Notes: generated by a model from the sequence alone, not told the origin. A DNA stretch of 64,000 nt from Dermatophilaceae bacterium Soc4.6 (GCA_039889245.1 JAZGVH010000002.1:1054001-1118000), one strand, 5' to 3'. Positions 46,048 to 58,070 are shown, counted from the stretch's first letter. Numbers and translations are program-made.

Positions 46048-47628
46048 ATGAGTCGCGGCACCACCGCCACCGGCCCCACACCGAGCCCCACCGACGACGG
46101 CCCCTCGGGCCCGCTCGCCTTCCTCGACCGGCGCCACACCATCGCTCCTGCCGGCTACAGCCGCTGGCTCATCCCACCGGCGGCCCTCGCGGTGCACCTG
46201 TGCATCGGGCAGGTCTACGCCACCAGCGTCTACAAGACCTCGCTCGTCGCCCACTTCGGCGCGAGCCAGACCGCCATCGGCGTCATCTTCTCCATCGCCA
46301 TCGTCATGCTCGGCCTCTCGGCTGCCGTGCTCGGCACGTGGGTCGAGCGCAACGGCCCCCGCAAGGCGATGTTCGTCGCCGCCTGCGCCTGGGGCCTCGG
46401 CTTCCTCGTCGGGTCACTCGGCATCGCCACCACGCAGCTGTGGCTGGTCTACCTCGGCTACGGCGTGATCGGCGGTGTCGGTCTCGGCATCGGCTACATC
46501 TCGCCGGTCTCGACCCTCATCAAGTGGTTCCCCGACCGGCCGGGCCTGGCCACCGGTCTGGCCATCATGGGCTTCGGCGGCGGGGCCCTCATCGCCAGCC
46601 CGCTGTCGCGGCAGCTGCTGTCGGCCTACGACCCGGCCTACAAGCCGTCGGTCTCGTCGTCCCTGGCCAGCGGGCACGCCCTCACCCTGCTCTTCGTCAC
46701 CCTGGGCGTCATCTACTTCCTGGTCATGATGTTCGGTGTCGCCAACATCCGCGTCCCGGCGAGCGACTGGAAGCCGGACGGCTTCGAGCCCGCAGCCGTG
46801 CGGAGTGACGCCATGGTCACGACCGCCGGCGTCACCGCGGCCAACGCGATCCGCACGCCGCAGTTCTGGCTGCTGTGGGTCGTGCTCTTCTGCAACGTCA
46901 CGGCCGGCATCGGCATCCTCGAGCAGGCCAGCCCGATGATCCAGGACTTCTTCCGGGGCGCGGGTGGCAAGTCCACCGTCGCCGTGGCCGCGGCCGGCGG
47001 GTTCGTCGGTCTGCTCTCGCTGTTCAACATGGCCGGACGCTTCGCCTGGTCGACGACCTCCGACCTCGTGGGGCGCAAGAACATCTACGTGCTCTACCTA
47101 GGCGGCGGCATCGTGCTCTACCTGCTGCTGGCCTTCGTCGGGCCGAGCGCGACAGGGCTCTTCGTGCTCTTCGCGGCGCTCATCATCTCGTTCTACGGCG
47201 GCGGGTTCGCCACGGCACCGGCTTTCCTGCGCGACCTCTTCGGCGTCCTCCAGGTGGGCGCCATCCACGGACGTCTCCTGACCGCGTGGTCGGCCGCCGG
47301 TGTGGTGGGCCCGCTGATCGTCAACGGCTTCCTCGACGCCGAGGGCAAGCCGGGGACGCTGACCGCCGACGCCTACCGCCCGGCCCTGCTCACGATGGTC
47401 GGGGTGCTGGCCGTCGGCTTCGTCGCCAACCTGCTCATCCGGCCCGTTGCGGAGCGCTTCCACGCCTCGGCCGACGTGCACGCCAGCAGCGCTGCCGCCG
47501 TCGACGTCGCGGGTCGAGGAGCCGTCCCCGGCACGGCTCGGCTGGCGCTCTCGTGGGTGCTCGTCGTGGGTGCCCTGGCCTACGGCGTCGTGCAGACCCT
47601 CACCACGGCGGTGAAGCTGTTCACCTGA
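46048..47628 (+). CDS. MFS transporter of the OFA (oxalate/formate antiporter) family
   Basis: The 526-residue carrier has 12 predicted helices plus a hydrophobic C-terminal segment (about 500-520). It begins with a soluble head (1-38), then WLIPPAALAVHLCIGQVYAT. VLGTWVERNGPRKAMFVAAC is the loop 2-3 MFS motif, GLGIGYISPVSTLIKWFPDR is the OFA-specific signature, and FYGGGFATAPAFLRDLFGVL the second-half motif. OFA members exchange small mono- and dicarboxylates; the substrate here is unknown. AGGACGG precedes ATG 46048 at 8 nt. A leader of 50-90 nt is possible in the 136-bp divergent spacer. Confidence 0.9.
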   Translation: MSRGTTATGPTPSPTDDGPSGPLAFLDRRHTIAPAGYSRWLIPPAALAVHLCIGQVYATSVYKTSLVAHFGASQTAIGVIFSIAIVMLGLSAAVLGTWVERNGPRKAMFVAACAWGLGFLVGSLGIATTQLWLVYLGYGVIGGVGLGIGYISPVSTLIKWFPDRPGLATGLAIMGFGGGALIASPLSRQLLSAYDPAYKPSVSSSLASGHALTLLFVTLGVIYFLVMMFGVANIRVPASDWKPDGFEPAAVRSDAMVTTAGVTAANAIRTPQFWLLWVVLFCNVTAGIGILEQASPMIQDFFRGAGGKSTVAVAAAGGFVGLLSLFNMAGRFAWSTTSDLVGRKNIYVLYLGGGIVLYLLLAFVGPSATGLFVLFAALIISFYGGGFATAPAFLRDLFGVLQVGAIHGRLLTAWSAAGVVGPLIVNGFLDAEGKPGTLTADAYRPALLTMVGVLAVGFVANLLIRPVAERFHASADVHASSAAAVDVAGRGAVPGTARLALSWVLVVGALAYGVVQTLTTAVKLFT

Positions 47629-47639
47629 GCCTGCTCGGG

Positions 47640-47657
47640 CCCGCGCCTACGCGCGGG
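47640..47657 (+). terminator. hairpin after the OFA transporter gene
   Basis: CCCGCGC, CTAC loop, GCGCGGG: a perfect 7-bp stem with a 4-nt loop 12 nt after the stop. It separates this gene from the sdh operon. Confidence 0.6.
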
Positions 47658-47721
47658 TAACGAGATAAATGGCACAGGATCGAGGTGGGCCACCCGACAA
47701 GCCGTCCCACACGGCAGGAAC

Positions 47722-47727
47722 TAAAGT
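47722..47727 (+). promoter_or_regulatory. -10-like TAAAGT upstream of sdhC
   Basis: TAAAGT ends 6 nt before GTG 47734; AGGTGG fills the gap, so either a leaderless start or a downstream promoter with a ribosome site would fit. Confidence 0.42.
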
Positions 47728-47733
47728 AGGTGG

Positions 47734-48462
47734 GTGGCCACCTCGACTCCCCCCCGCACGACGCGCACCGCCCGGACGACTCCGACGACGACCGCCCGGC
47801 GCACGACCATCGCGATGAAGCTGGTCATGGCGGTCACGGGCCTCGTCTTCGTCGCCTTCGTGCTGGTGCACATGTACGGCAACCTCAAGATGTTTGCCGG
47901 CAGGGCCGCCTACGACGACTACGCCGAGCACCTGCGCACGCTGCTGACGCCGATCCTGCCGTACAGCGGCTTCCTCTGGATCACCCGCGCCGTGCTCATC
48001 GGCTCGCTGGTCGCGCACGTCTACTCCGCCTTCTACCTGTGGAGCCGTGCGCAGAACGCCCGCACCACGAAGTACCAGGTGAAGAAGGCTGTCGTCGCGA
48101 CCGTCTCGTCGCGCTTCATGCGCTGGGGCGGCGTCACGCTGCTGCTCTTCATCGTCTGGCACATCCTGCAGTTCACGACCCAGACCATCAACGTCAACGG
48201 CAGCAAGGCCTCCCCCTACGACCGCTACGTGTCGGCCTTCCAGCCCAGCGTCTGGTGGTGCTTCGTGATCTACGCGCTGGCGATGGTCGCCCTCTTCATG
48301 CACCTGCGTCACGGCGTGTGGTCGGCCAGCCAGACCCTCGGCCTCACCGGCACCGCCAAGGCCCGCCGTAACGCCAACCTCCTCGGCCAGACCCTGGCGG
48401 TCGTCATCGCCGGAGGCTTCATCCTCCCGGCCGTCTTCGTCCTCGTCGGCGTCATCAAGTAG
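47734..48462 (+). CDS. sdhC: succinate dehydrogenase cytochrome b subunit
   Basis: The 242-residue membrane anchor has five hydrophobic helices: one at about 27-46 ([20 protein letters not shown]), then [60 protein letters not shown], and a C-terminal helix. The conserved His residues in VHMYGNL, AHVY, WHIL and MHLRHGVWS are placed to bind two haems, as in the single-subunit B-type enzyme of Bacillus. No separate sdhD follows, consistent with that class. It anchors SdhA and SdhB and passes electrons to menaquinone. The Thr/Arg-rich head (1-25) is unusual but of unknown role. Confidence 0.94.
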   Translation: MATSTPPRTTRTARTTPTTTARRTTIAMKLVMAVTGLVFVAFVLVHMYGNLKMFAGRAAYDDYAEHLRTLLTPILPYSGFLWITRAVLIGSLVAHVYSAFYLWSRAQNARTTKYQVKKAVVATVSSRFMRWGGVTLLLFIVWHILQFTTQTINVNGSKASPYDRYVSAFQPSVWWCFVIYALAMVALFMHLRHGVWSASQTLGLTGTAKARRNANLLGQTLAVVIAGGFILPAVFVLVGVIK

Positions 48463-48500
48463 TCGTCCTCCACACACGGCACATGGATCGGAACCGCACC

Positions 48501-50497
<1,997 letters not shown>

Positions 50498-50501
<4 letters not shown>

Positions 50502-51241
50502 AGATCACCCTTCAGGTCTGGCGCCAGGACGGCCCCCAGGACCCCGGAGGCCTGCACGGCTACCAGCTCGACGAGGTCTCCGAGGACATGTCGTTCCTCG
50601 AGATGCTCGACGTGCTCAACGAGGACCTCATCCTCAAGGGCGAGGAGCCGGTGGCGTTCGACAGCGACTGCCGTGAGGGCATCTGCGGCATGTGCGGGCT
50701 GATGATCAACGGCCAGGCCCACGGCCCCGAGGTCACCACCACCTGCCAGCTGCACATGCGCACCTTCAAGGACGGCGACACGATCACCGTCGAGCCGTGG
50801 CGCGCCGACGCCTTCCCGGTGCTCAAGGACCTCGTCGTCGACCGCAGCGCCTTCGACCGCATCATCGCGGCCGGCGGATTCGTCTCGGTCAACACCGGTG
50901 CGGCCCCCGACGCGCACGCGGTGCCGGTGCCGAAGGACGACGCCGACAAGGCCTTCGCCTCCGCCGCCTGCATCGGCTGCGGCGCGTGTGTCGCCGCCTG
51001 CCCCAACGCCTCCGGAATGCTCTTCATGGGCGCCAAGGTCACCCACCTCGGCCTGCTCCCGCAGGGTCAGCCCGAACGGGACGCCCGCGTGGTCAAGATG
51101 GTCAGCCAGCACGACCACGAGGGCTTCGGCGGCTGCACCAACATCGGCGAGTGCGCCGGCGCCTGCCCCAAGGAGATCCCGCTCGACGTCATCTCGACGC
51201 TCAACAAGGACCTCCGCACGGCCATGCGTCACGGCCGCTGA
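50498..51241 (+). CDS. sdhB: succinate dehydrogenase iron-sulfur subunit
   Basis: The 247-residue protein has [2Fe-2S] ligands in [16 protein letters not shown] plus the later TTTCQLH, then two ferredoxin-like groups: [20 protein letters not shown] and [20 protein letters not shown], which together hold the [4Fe-4S] and [3Fe-4S] clusters. It relays electrons from SdhA to the membrane anchor. The start GTG 50498 overlaps the sdhA stop (GTGA), giving tight coupling. A short hairpin ACCTGC/GCAGGT (51244-51260) follows the stop. Confidence 0.97.
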
Positions 51242-51243
51242 CC

Positions 51244-51260
51244 ACCTGCCCCCAGCAGGT
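51244..51260 (+). terminator. short hairpin after sdhB
   Basis: ACCTGC, CCCCA loop, GCAGGT, followed by TCCCCC. It is only a 6-bp stem, so weak, but placed 3 nt after the sdhB stop. Confidence 0.35.
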
Positions 51261-51309
51261 TCCCCCTTCCCCGGCCGCGTCGTGTTGCGCTGTCGAGGGT
51301 GGGGGAACC

Positions 51310-52674
51310 ATGACGCGTCGTCCGCCCCGCGCAGCCCGACCCCGCCTGACGGCAACGGGCGCCGCCCTGGTGGTGACTCTCGCCCTCGCCCCAGCCGGTA
51401 TGCAGCCCGCCCGGGCTGCGGACCCGACGCCGTTGAGCTGTCCGTCGGGCTCGACCCCGACCACGCCGTCGGTGCCCTCCCCACACCCGAGCGCCCTGGG
51501 TCGCACACCGGCTGCTCCGGTGACCCCGGTCTGCCAGCTCGTCCCCCCCACCCCACAGCCCGGGCCGGTCATCGCCCCCGAGCACACGGTGGGTGGCCCA
51601 GCCCTGGCTGCGACCGGCCTCGTCATCGACGCCCCACCGACGGTGCCCGACCCGCCGGCGACGACCGACGTCGCCTGGACGGTCAGCGACCTCGACACCG
51701 GTGAGGTGCTCGCCGCCAAGAGCCCGCACGCCCTGCTCCTGCCCGCCAGCACCATCAAGACCCTCCTCGCCCTCGTGACGATGCCCGCGCTGCCACCCGG
51801 TCGCATCGTGCGCGCCTCGAAGGCCGCCACGCTGGCCGAGGGGACCCGGGTGGGGCTCGTCGAGGGAGCTTCATACGGCGTCGGGCAGCTCTTCCTCGGG
51901 CTCGTGATGGTCAGCGGCAACGACACGGCCTACGCGCTGGCCGACGCCTACGGGGGGCGGGCCAAGACGGTCGCGGCCATGAACGCGGCGGCCGCCGGGC
52001 TCGGCGCCTGGGACACCGTCGCCGTCGATCCCTCGGGTCTCGATGCGGTCGGGCAGCGTTCCAGCGCCTACGATCTCGCGCTCATCGGTCGAGCTGTCAT
52101 GAAGCTCCCCGACTATCGGCGGGTCGCCACCACCCGCAGCTACCTCTTTCCCGGGGGCACCGACCCGCGGGGCAAGAAGCAGACGCCGTTCCAGATCCAG
52201 AACCACAACCCGCTGATGGAGCACTATCCCGGCGTCTCCGGAGTCAAGAACGGCTACACCACCGGCGCCCGCCACACCTTCGTCGGCACCGCGACCCGCG
52301 GCGGCCGCACCCTGCTCGTGACGCAGATGGGCGGCGTCACGGTGCCCAGCTGGAAGCCCACCGCCGCCCTGCTCGACTGGGCCTTCGCCCACCGCACCGC
52401 CCTGCGACCGGTCGGGACCCTCGTCGACCCCGGCGTCCCGCAACCCCCGGAGTGGCGCGACCCCGTGACGCCATCCCCCGCGGCTGCACCGACCCCCCTC
52501 ACGACGAGCACCCCCACCAGTGATCCCGCCGAGGTGCCGGTGAGCGCCCGCGGGCCGGTCCCCTCGGCCGACCCCACCACCCGATTCCCGTATGCCGCAG
52601 GGCTGGCCGCCCTCGCCGCCCTCCTCGGCGTCGGGGGGCTCGTCCTGCGGGCCCGACGGCCCCGATCCGGCTGA
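51310..52674 (+). CDS. D-alanyl-D-alanine carboxypeptidase (class A penicillin-binding peptidase)
   Basis: The 454-residue protein has a Sec signal (1 to about 37, ending QPARAADP), a long proline-rich linker (to about 110), and the S11 peptidase core: SxxK in LPASTIKTL with Ser147 and Lys150, SGN at about 202-204, and the third motif as KNGYT at 313 (KTGT-like). It trims the terminal D-Ala from peptidoglycan pentapeptides outside the membrane. The C-terminus has another proline-rich linker and a final membrane helix (PYAAGLAALAALLGVGGLVL) before RARRPRSG, so the enzyme is anchored at both ends or at the C-terminus after cleavage. Confidence 0.93.
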   Translation: MTRRPPRAARPRLTATGAALVVTLALAPAGMQPARAADPTPLSCPSGSTPTTPSVPSPHPSALGRTPAAPVTPVCQLVPPTPQPGPVIAPEHTVGGPALAATGLVIDAPPTVPDPPATTDVAWTVSDLDTGEVLAAKSPHALLLPASTIKTLLALVTMPALPPGRIVRASKAATLAEGTRVGLVEGASYGVGQLFLGLVMVSGNDTAYALADAYGGRAKTVAAMNAAAAGLGAWDTVAVDPSGLDAVGQRSSAYDLALIGRAVMKLPDYRRVATTRSYLFPGGTDPRGKKQTPFQIQNHNPLMEHYPGVSGVKNGYTTGARHTFVGTATRGGRTLLVTQMGGVTVPSWKPTAALLDWAFAHRTALRPVGTLVDPGVPQPPEWRDPVTPSPAAAPTPLTTSTPTSDPAEVPVSARGPVPSADPTTRFPYAAGLAALAALLGVGGLVLRARRPRSG

Positions 52675-52917
52675 CTGCCGGACCCTCCCGTGCCACACCG
52701 GGGTGATTGGTCGTGGAGCGGCTTCATCGGCGCCATCTGACGCCCGGGGGCGTCATCCGCTCCCCCGCCTCACCCTCCCCCGACCTCACGGTGAGGCCCG
52801 CGCCGGGTGAGGGGAACGTGCGCGGAGCGTTACGACGCCAGCCCGCGGCGGAAACACGGGGTGGTCAAGGTGGTGCCAGAGCTCGCCCCTGACCTCTGCC
52901 AACAAAGGAGACTCCCC

Positions 52918-54399
52918 GTGACCGCGGTGGACGACAGCCCCCAGACCACGGCGCCCGCGCCGTCCCTCCTGACTCGCCCCAACCGCTCGCACCACCTGAC
53001 CGACTGGGACCCCGAGGACACGATCGCCTGGGAGGCCGGCAACAAGGACATCGCCCGGCGCAACCTCATCTGGTCGGTCGCGACCGAGCACGTCGGCTTC
53101 TCGATCTGGTCGATCTGGTCGGTGATGGTGCTCTTCATGCCGCAGGCGGTCTACGGCTTCACCGCCGCCGACAAGTTCGTGCTCGTGGCCACCCCGACCC
53201 TCGTCGGGGCCCTGCTCCGCATCCCCTACACCGTCGCGACGGCGAGGTTCGGTGGCCGCAACTGGGCCGTCTTCAGCGGGATCGCCCTGCTCGTGCCGAC
53301 CCTCGGCACGTGGTGGCTGGTGACGCACCCGGGCGCCTCGCTCACGACCTTCTGCGTCGTGGCGGCCTTCGCCGGGCTCGGCGGCGGCAACTTCGCGTCG
53401 TCGATGACCAACATCAACGCCTTCTACCCGCAGCGGCTCAAGGGCTGGGCCCTCGGCCTCAACGCCGGCGGCGGCAACATCGGGGTCCCGGCCGTCCAGC
53501 TGGTCGGCCTCCTGGTCATCGCCTCGCTGGGCAACCGCCGCCCCGAGGTCGTCTGCGCGGTCTACCTCGTGCTGCTGGTCGCCGTGAGCATCAGCGCCGC
53601 ACTCAAGATGGACAACCTCGACCACCAGACGTCGAACGGCCGCGCCATGAAGGACGTGCTGGCCCATGGCGACTCGTGGCTCATCTCCCTGCTCTACATC
53701 GGCACCTTCGGCTCGTTCATCGGCTTCGGCTTCGCCTTCGCCCAGGTGCTCAACATCGTTTTCACGGCCCAGCTCACCGGCGGCGCGGCCCCCACGGCAG
53801 CCCAGTCCGGTGCGGCCAGCCTGCACGCGGCCCAGATCGCCTTCGTCGGGCCGCTGCTCGGCTCGGTCTCACGTATCGCCGGCGGCAAGCTCGCGGACCG
53901 CGTCGGTGGTGGCCGCGTCACCTTCTGGACCTTCGTCGGCATGGTGGTCTCCGCCGGTGTGCTCGTGGCCGCGGGCGTCTCGGACGACGCGACCACGGGT
54001 GCGGCCGACGACGCCCAGCTCACCGCGCTGATCGCCGGATTCATCGCGCTCTTCCTGCTCTCGGGCGTCGGCAACGGCTCGGTCTACAAGATGATCCCCA
54101 GCATCTTCGAGCGGAAGTCGCGCATGCTCCCCGGACGCTCCCCCGAGCAGCGCACGCACTGGTCCCGATCGATGTCGGGCGCCCTCATCGGCATCGCCGG
54201 CGCGGTCGGAGCCCTGGGCGGCTTCGTCATCAACATCGTCCTGCGCCAGTCTTACCTCACGTCGACGTCGGCGACCACGGCCTTCTGGATCTTCCTGGCC
54301 TTCTACGTGCTGGCCGCGGTCATCACCTACGTGCGCTACGTGCGCCAGTCGCACGGCGACCTCGTCGAGGCACCGGCACCGGCCCGCAGCACCAGCTGA
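52918..54399 (+). CDS. narK: nitrate/nitrite transporter (NarK/NNP family)
   Basis: The 493-residue MFS carrier has 12 helices, starting NLIWSVATEHVGFSIWSIWS. It has the nitrate-porter signatures FAGLGGGNFASSMTNINAFY and GWALGLNAGGGNIGVPAVQL, the G-rich helices that form the NNP fingerprint, plus TVATARFGGRNWAVFSGIAL in loop 2-3. GVGNGSVYKMIPSIF is the second NNP signature. It imports nitrate or exchanges it for nitrite. GTG 52918 has AAAGGAG 7 nt upstream. The 243-bp upstream region (52675-52917) has no gene and should hold the operon promoter; it is the likely target of the NnaR- or GlnR-type control. Confidence 0.96.
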   Translation: MTAVDDSPQTTAPAPSLLTRPNRSHHLTDWDPEDTIAWEAGNKDIARRNLIWSVATEHVGFSIWSIWSVMVLFMPQAVYGFTAADKFVLVATPTLVGALLRIPYTVATARFGGRNWAVFSGIALLVPTLGTWWLVTHPGASLTTFCVVAAFAGLGGGNFASSMTNINAFYPQRLKGWALGLNAGGGNIGVPAVQLVGLLVIASLGNRRPEVVCAVYLVLLVAVSISAALKMDNLDHQTSNGRAMKDVLAHGDSWLISLLYIGTFGSFIGFGFAFAQVLNIVFTAQLTGGAAPTAAQSGAASLHAAQIAFVGPLLGSVSRIAGGKLADRVGGGRVTFWTFVGMVVSAGVLVAAGVSDDATTGAADDAQLTALIAGFIALFLLSGVGNGSVYKMIPSIFERKSRMLPGRSPEQRTHWSRSMSGALIGIAGAVGALGGFVINIVLRQSYLTSTSATTAFWIFLAFYVLAAVITYVRYVRQSHGDLVEAPAPARSTS

Positions 54400-54417
54400 G
54401 CGAGGAGCACAGCCCAT

Positions 54418-56514
54418 ATGCCGTCACCCACCACCGCGACCCACTGCCCCTACTGCGGCCTGCAGTGCGCGATCACCCTCACCGGCTCCACCCCCGGTGA
54501 CCTCACCGTCACCCCACGCCGCTTCGCCAACAGCCGGGGCGGCCTCTGCCAGAAGGGCTGGAGCAGCCCCGAGCTGCTGCGCCACCGCGGTCGGGTCACC
54601 ACGCCGCGCGTCCGGCGCGACGGCAGGCTCGTCGAGGCGACGTGGGACGAGGCCCTCGACCTCGTGGCCGACGGTGTGCGAGCGGCGCAGGCCACCCGGG
54701 GCGCCGACGCGGTGGCTCTCTTCGGTGGCGGTGGCCTCACCAACGAGAAGGCCTACCAGCTGGGCAAGTTCGCACGGGTAGCGTTGCGCACCAGCCAGAT
54801 CGACTACAACGGCCGCTGGTGCATGAGCGCTGCCGCGGCCGCCGGCATCCGCTGCTTCGGCCTCGACCGTGGGCTTCCCTTCCCGGTCACCGACCTGGGA
54901 TCGGCCCACGCGGTGCTGCTCTTCGGGGCCAACCCCGCAGAGACCATGCCGCCGTTCCTCACCCACCTGTCGAGGGCTGCCGACGCCGGTGGTCTCGTGG
55001 TCGCCGACCCCCGCCTGACCGCCACGGCCGCCCGGGCGCTCGGCGGCGGCGGCCTGCACCTGCCCGTGCGGCCCGGCACGGACGCCGCCCTGGCCTACGG
55101 CCTGATCCACCTCGCCGTCGTCGACGGCCACGTCGACCGGTCGTTCATCGAGGCCCGCACCACCGGCTGGGAGGACGTCTGGTCCCTTGCCCAGGAATGG
55201 ACCCCCGACCGGGCCGAGCGCGTCACCGGCGTCGCCGTGGCCAGTATGCGGCACACGGTCGAGCGACTGGCGAAGGCACGTGACACCGGGCGGGGCGCCT
55301 ACGTGCTCAGTGCCCGGGGTGGGGAGCAGCACGCCCAGGGCACCGACACCGTCACGGCGTTCATCGCCCTGGCGCTGGCGCTCGGCCTGCCCGGCAACCC
55401 GGGCTCCGGCTACGGCACCCTGACCGGCCAGGGCAACGGCCAGGGTGGCCGCGAGCACGGCCAGAAGGCCGACCAGTTGCCGGGCTATCGCAAGATCGAC
55501 GACCCGGCGGCCCGCGCACACGTCGCGGAGGTCTGGGGCATCGACCCCGACGACCTCCCGGGTCCCGGCCGCAGCGCCTACGAGCTGCTCGACGCCCTCG
55601 GCACCGACGACGGGCCCAGCGTGCTGATGGTGCACGGCAGCAACCCCGTCGTCTCCGCCCCCCGCGCCACCCACGTGACCGGGCGCCTCGCTGCGCTCGA
55701 CCTGCTCGTGGTGTGCGACTTCGTGCTCTCCGAGACCGCCGCCCTCGCCGACGTCGTGCTGCCGGTCCTGCAGTGGGCCGAGGAGGAGGGCACGATGACG
55801 GGCCTCGACGGGCGCGTGATGCGCCGGCGCCGCGCCCTGTCGCCCGCGGGTCAGGCGCGCAGCGAGCTCGAGGTCTGGCACGACCTCGCCGTGCGTCTCG
55901 GCCAGCCCGGTGAGCGGTTCCCCACCGACCCCCGCACCGTCTTCGACGAGCTGCGCCGGGCCTCCGCCGGCGGCCCGGCCGACTACTCAGCCGTGACCTG
56001 GGAGCGCCTCGACGACGGGGAGACCCTGCACTGGCCCTGCTCGACGGCCCGCCCCGAGGGCACCCGCCGCCTCTTCCTCGACGCCTTCCACACCCCCGAC
56101 GGCCGGGCCCGCTTCGTCGCCACCGTGCCCCGCGACCCCGCCGAGGTGACCGACAGCGCCTACCCGCTCATCGGCACGACGGGCCGGGTGCTGCAGCACT
56201 ACCAGTCGGGCGCTCAGACCCGCCGGGTCGCCGAGCTCGACGCCGCGGCCGGGGAGATGTTCGTGCAGGTGCACCCCGACACCGCAGTCCGCCACGGACT
56301 GGCCGATGGAGACCCCGCGCGCGTGGTGAGCCGCCGGGGCAGCACTCTCGCTCGAGTGAGGTGCAGCAACGACATTCGCGCCGACACCGTCTTCCTGCCC
56401 TTCCACTGGAGCGGCGAGCACACCGCCAACCACCTCACCAACCCCGCGCTCGACCCGACGAGCCGGATGCCGGAGTTCAAGGTCTGCGCCGTGCGACTGG
56501 AGCGCGCCTCATGA
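54418..56514 (+). CDS. assimilatory nitrate reductase, molybdopterin catalytic subunit
   Basis: The 698-residue molybdo-enzyme has the N-terminal [4Fe-4S] ligands Cys10, Cys13, Cys17 and Cys44 in HCPYCGLQC and GGLCQKG, and the molybdenum ligand Cys135 in YNGRWCMSAAAAAG. VLLFGANPAETMPPF, GPSVLMVHGSNPVVSAP and LTGQGNGQGGREHG are MGD-binding motifs. C-terminal TNPALDPTSRMPEFKVCAV is the usual end. It reduces nitrate to nitrite in the cytosol. The C-terminal Fe-S domain found in some NasA enzymes is absent here; a separate FAD/Fe-S protein, whose gene overlaps the stop, probably carries those electrons. GAGGAG precedes ATG 54418. Confidence 0.93.
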   Translation: MPSPTTATHCPYCGLQCAITLTGSTPGDLTVTPRRFANSRGGLCQKGWSSPELLRHRGRVTTPRVRRDGRLVEATWDEALDLVADGVRAAQATRGADAVALFGGGGLTNEKAYQLGKFARVALRTSQIDYNGRWCMSAAAAAGIRCFGLDRGLPFPVTDLGSAHAVLLFGANPAETMPPFLTHLSRAADAGGLVVADPRLTATAARALGGGGLHLPVRPGTDAALAYGLIHLAVVDGHVDRSFIEARTTGWEDVWSLAQEWTPDRAERVTGVAVASMRHTVERLAKARDTGRGAYVLSARGGEQHAQGTDTVTAFIALALALGLPGNPGSGYGTLTGQGNGQGGREHGQKADQLPGYRKIDDPAARAHVAEVWGIDPDDLPGPGRSAYELLDALGTDDGPSVLMVHGSNPVVSAPRATHVTGRLAALDLLVVCDFVLSETAALADVVLPVLQWAEEEGTMTGLDGRVMRRRRALSPAGQARSELEVWHDLAVRLGQPGERFPTDPRTVFDELRRASAGGPADYSAVTWERLDDGETLHWPCSTARPEGTRRLFLDAFHTPDGRARFVATVPRDPAEVTDSAYPLIGTTGRVLQHYQSGAQTRRVAELDAAAGEMFVQVHPDTAVRHGLADGDPARVVSRRGSTLARVRCSNDIRADTVFLPFHWSGEHTANHLTNPALDPTSRMPEFKVCAVRLERAS

Positions 56515-58070
56515 CCCCCCGTCACGTCCTCGTCGTCGGCAACGGCATGGCCGGCGCCCGGCTCGCCGAGGAGCTCCGCCAGCGCGACCCCGAGGCCGCC
56601 GCCCTGCGGGTGACCGTCATCGGGGAGGAGAGGCACGCGGCCTACAACCGCATCCTGCTCTCGACCGTCGTCGCCGGCACGATCACGCCGCGCGAGACCC
56701 GGCTCAAGCCCGACGGCTGGTGGGCGGCCCACCGCATCGACGTCCGCCCCGGCTGGCGGGTCACGGCGGTCGACCCGACCCACCGCACCGCTACCGTGTG
56801 CTGCGTCACCCCCGACGGTCTCCCCCTCGCCGACAGCGCGGAGCTGCTCCGCTGGGACGAGCTCGTGCTCGCCACCGGCAGCACCTCGCACGTGCCGCCG
56901 GTGACGGGCGCCGACCTGCGCGCCCCCGGCGTCGTCGCCTTCCGGTCGCTCGACGACTGCCAGCGCCTCGTCGCCGCCGCCGCCAGCGCCACCCACGCCG
57001 TGGTCGTCGGCGGCGGCCTGCTCGGCATCGAGGCCGCGAGGGGCCTGCTCCTGCGCGGCCTGCGCGTGACCGTCGTCCACCCCCGCAGCCGCCCGATGGA
57101 GCGTCAGGTCGACGCCGACGGGGGACGCATCCTCGCCACCGTGCTGCGCCGCACCGGTGCCGAGCTCGTGCTCGGGCGCCGGGCCGCCTCCCTCGAGGTG
57201 ACGCCCGACGGACGCCGCCTCGTGCTCGACGACGGCTCCGCACTGCCCTGCGACCTGCTCGTGCTCGCCGCCGGCGTGCGCCCGCGCACCGACCTCGCGG
57301 CCTCCCTCGGTGCCGAGATCGCCCGCGGGATCGTCGTCGACGACCGGCTCGCGACGAGCGTGCCGCACGTGCACGCAGTCGGCGAGTGCGTGGAGCACCG
57401 CGGCGAGGTCTACGGGCTCGTGCAGCCCGGCTGGGACCAGGCCCGGGTGCTGGCCGACGTGCTGTCGGGAGCCGACGTCACCGCCCGCTACGACGGCACC
57501 GCCGCGCTGACCCGGCTCAAGGTCCACGACATCGACCTCACCTGCATGGGTGAGGTCGGCGCCGACCTGCACGACGACGAGCACGAGGTCGTCACCGTCG
57601 CCGACCCCCGGCGCGGGCACTACGCCAAGCTCGTCGTGCGTGACCACCGGGTGGTCGGCGCCGTGCTGCTCGGTGGCGGCGACGTGACCGGGGCGGTGAC
57701 GCAGCTCTTCGACACCGGCGACCCGGTGCCCGTCGACCGGGTCGCCCTCCTGCTGGGCCGATCCGCCCTCGGGCCGGTCCTCGATGCGGCCAGCCTGGCC
57801 CAGATGCCCGGCTCGGTCGTCATCTGCCGATGCAACACCGTCACCAAGGCGCACCTCGTCGGCGCCTGGCGCGCCGGAGCGACCTCCCGCCCGCAGATCG
57901 CCGCCGCCACCCGGGCGACGACCGGCTGCGGCAGCTGCTCCAGTGCCGTCGACGGCCTCTGCTCGTGGCTGCTCAGCAGCGAGCCCGACGAGTCACCCAG
58001 CTCCGCCGCGTCCTCGAGCTCAGCCACCGCCACCCGACCCGAGCCCACCCCCTGCGAAGGAGCCGCGTGA
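56511..58070 (+). CDS. FAD-dependent NAD(P)H oxidoreductase with Bfd-like Fe-S domain, nitrate reductase partner
   Basis: The 519-residue protein matches the N-terminal half of NirB-like enzymes. It has VLVVGNGMAGARLAEELRQR (FAD), AVVVGGGLLGIEAARGLLLR (NAD), VPHVHAVGECVEHRGEVYGL, and a C-terminal Bfd-type [2Fe-2S] domain CRCNTVTKAHLVGAW with TGCGSC. There is no siroheme domain, so it is an electron-transfer flavoprotein rather than a reductase. The ATG (56511) overlaps the nitrate reductase stop, and the stop overlaps nirB, so it most likely reduces the molybdo-subunit with NAD(P)H, like NasB. The last 50 residues are Ser/Pro-rich and disordered. Confidence 0.9.
   Translation: MTPRHVLVVGNGMAGARLAEELRQRDPEAAALRVTVIGEERHAAYNRILLSTVVAGTITPRETRLKPDGWWAAHRIDVRPGWRVTAVDPTHRTATVCCVTPDGLPLADSAELLRWDELVLATGSTSHVPPVTGADLRAPGVVAFRSLDDCQRLVAAAASATHAVVVGGGLLGIEAARGLLLRGLRVTVVHPRSRPMERQVDADGGRILATVLRRTGAELVLGRRAASLEVTPDGRRLVLDDGSALPCDLLVLAAGVRPRTDLAASLGAEIARGIVVDDRLATSVPHVHAVGECVEHRGEVYGLVQPGWDQARVLADVLSGADVTARYDGTAALTRLKVHDIDLTCMGEVGADLHDDEHEVVTVADPRRGHYAKLVVRDHRVVGAVLLGGGDVTGAVTQLFDTGDPVPVDRVALLLGRSALGPVLDAASLAQMPGSVVICRCNTVTKAHLVGAWRAGATSRPQIAAATRATTGCGSCSSAVDGLCSWLLSSEPDESPSSAASSSSATATRPEPTPCEGAA

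Noticed and set aside
51244-51260. Strong terminator after sdhB
   Set aside because: Only a 6-bp stem with no U-run; listed as a weak terminator only.
52826-52856. GlnR-type operator upstream of narK (GTTAC ... GAAAC)
   Set aside because: The half-sites are 17 nt apart instead of the expected 6, and the middle sites do not match; regulation by GlnR is plausible biologically but not supported by this sequence.
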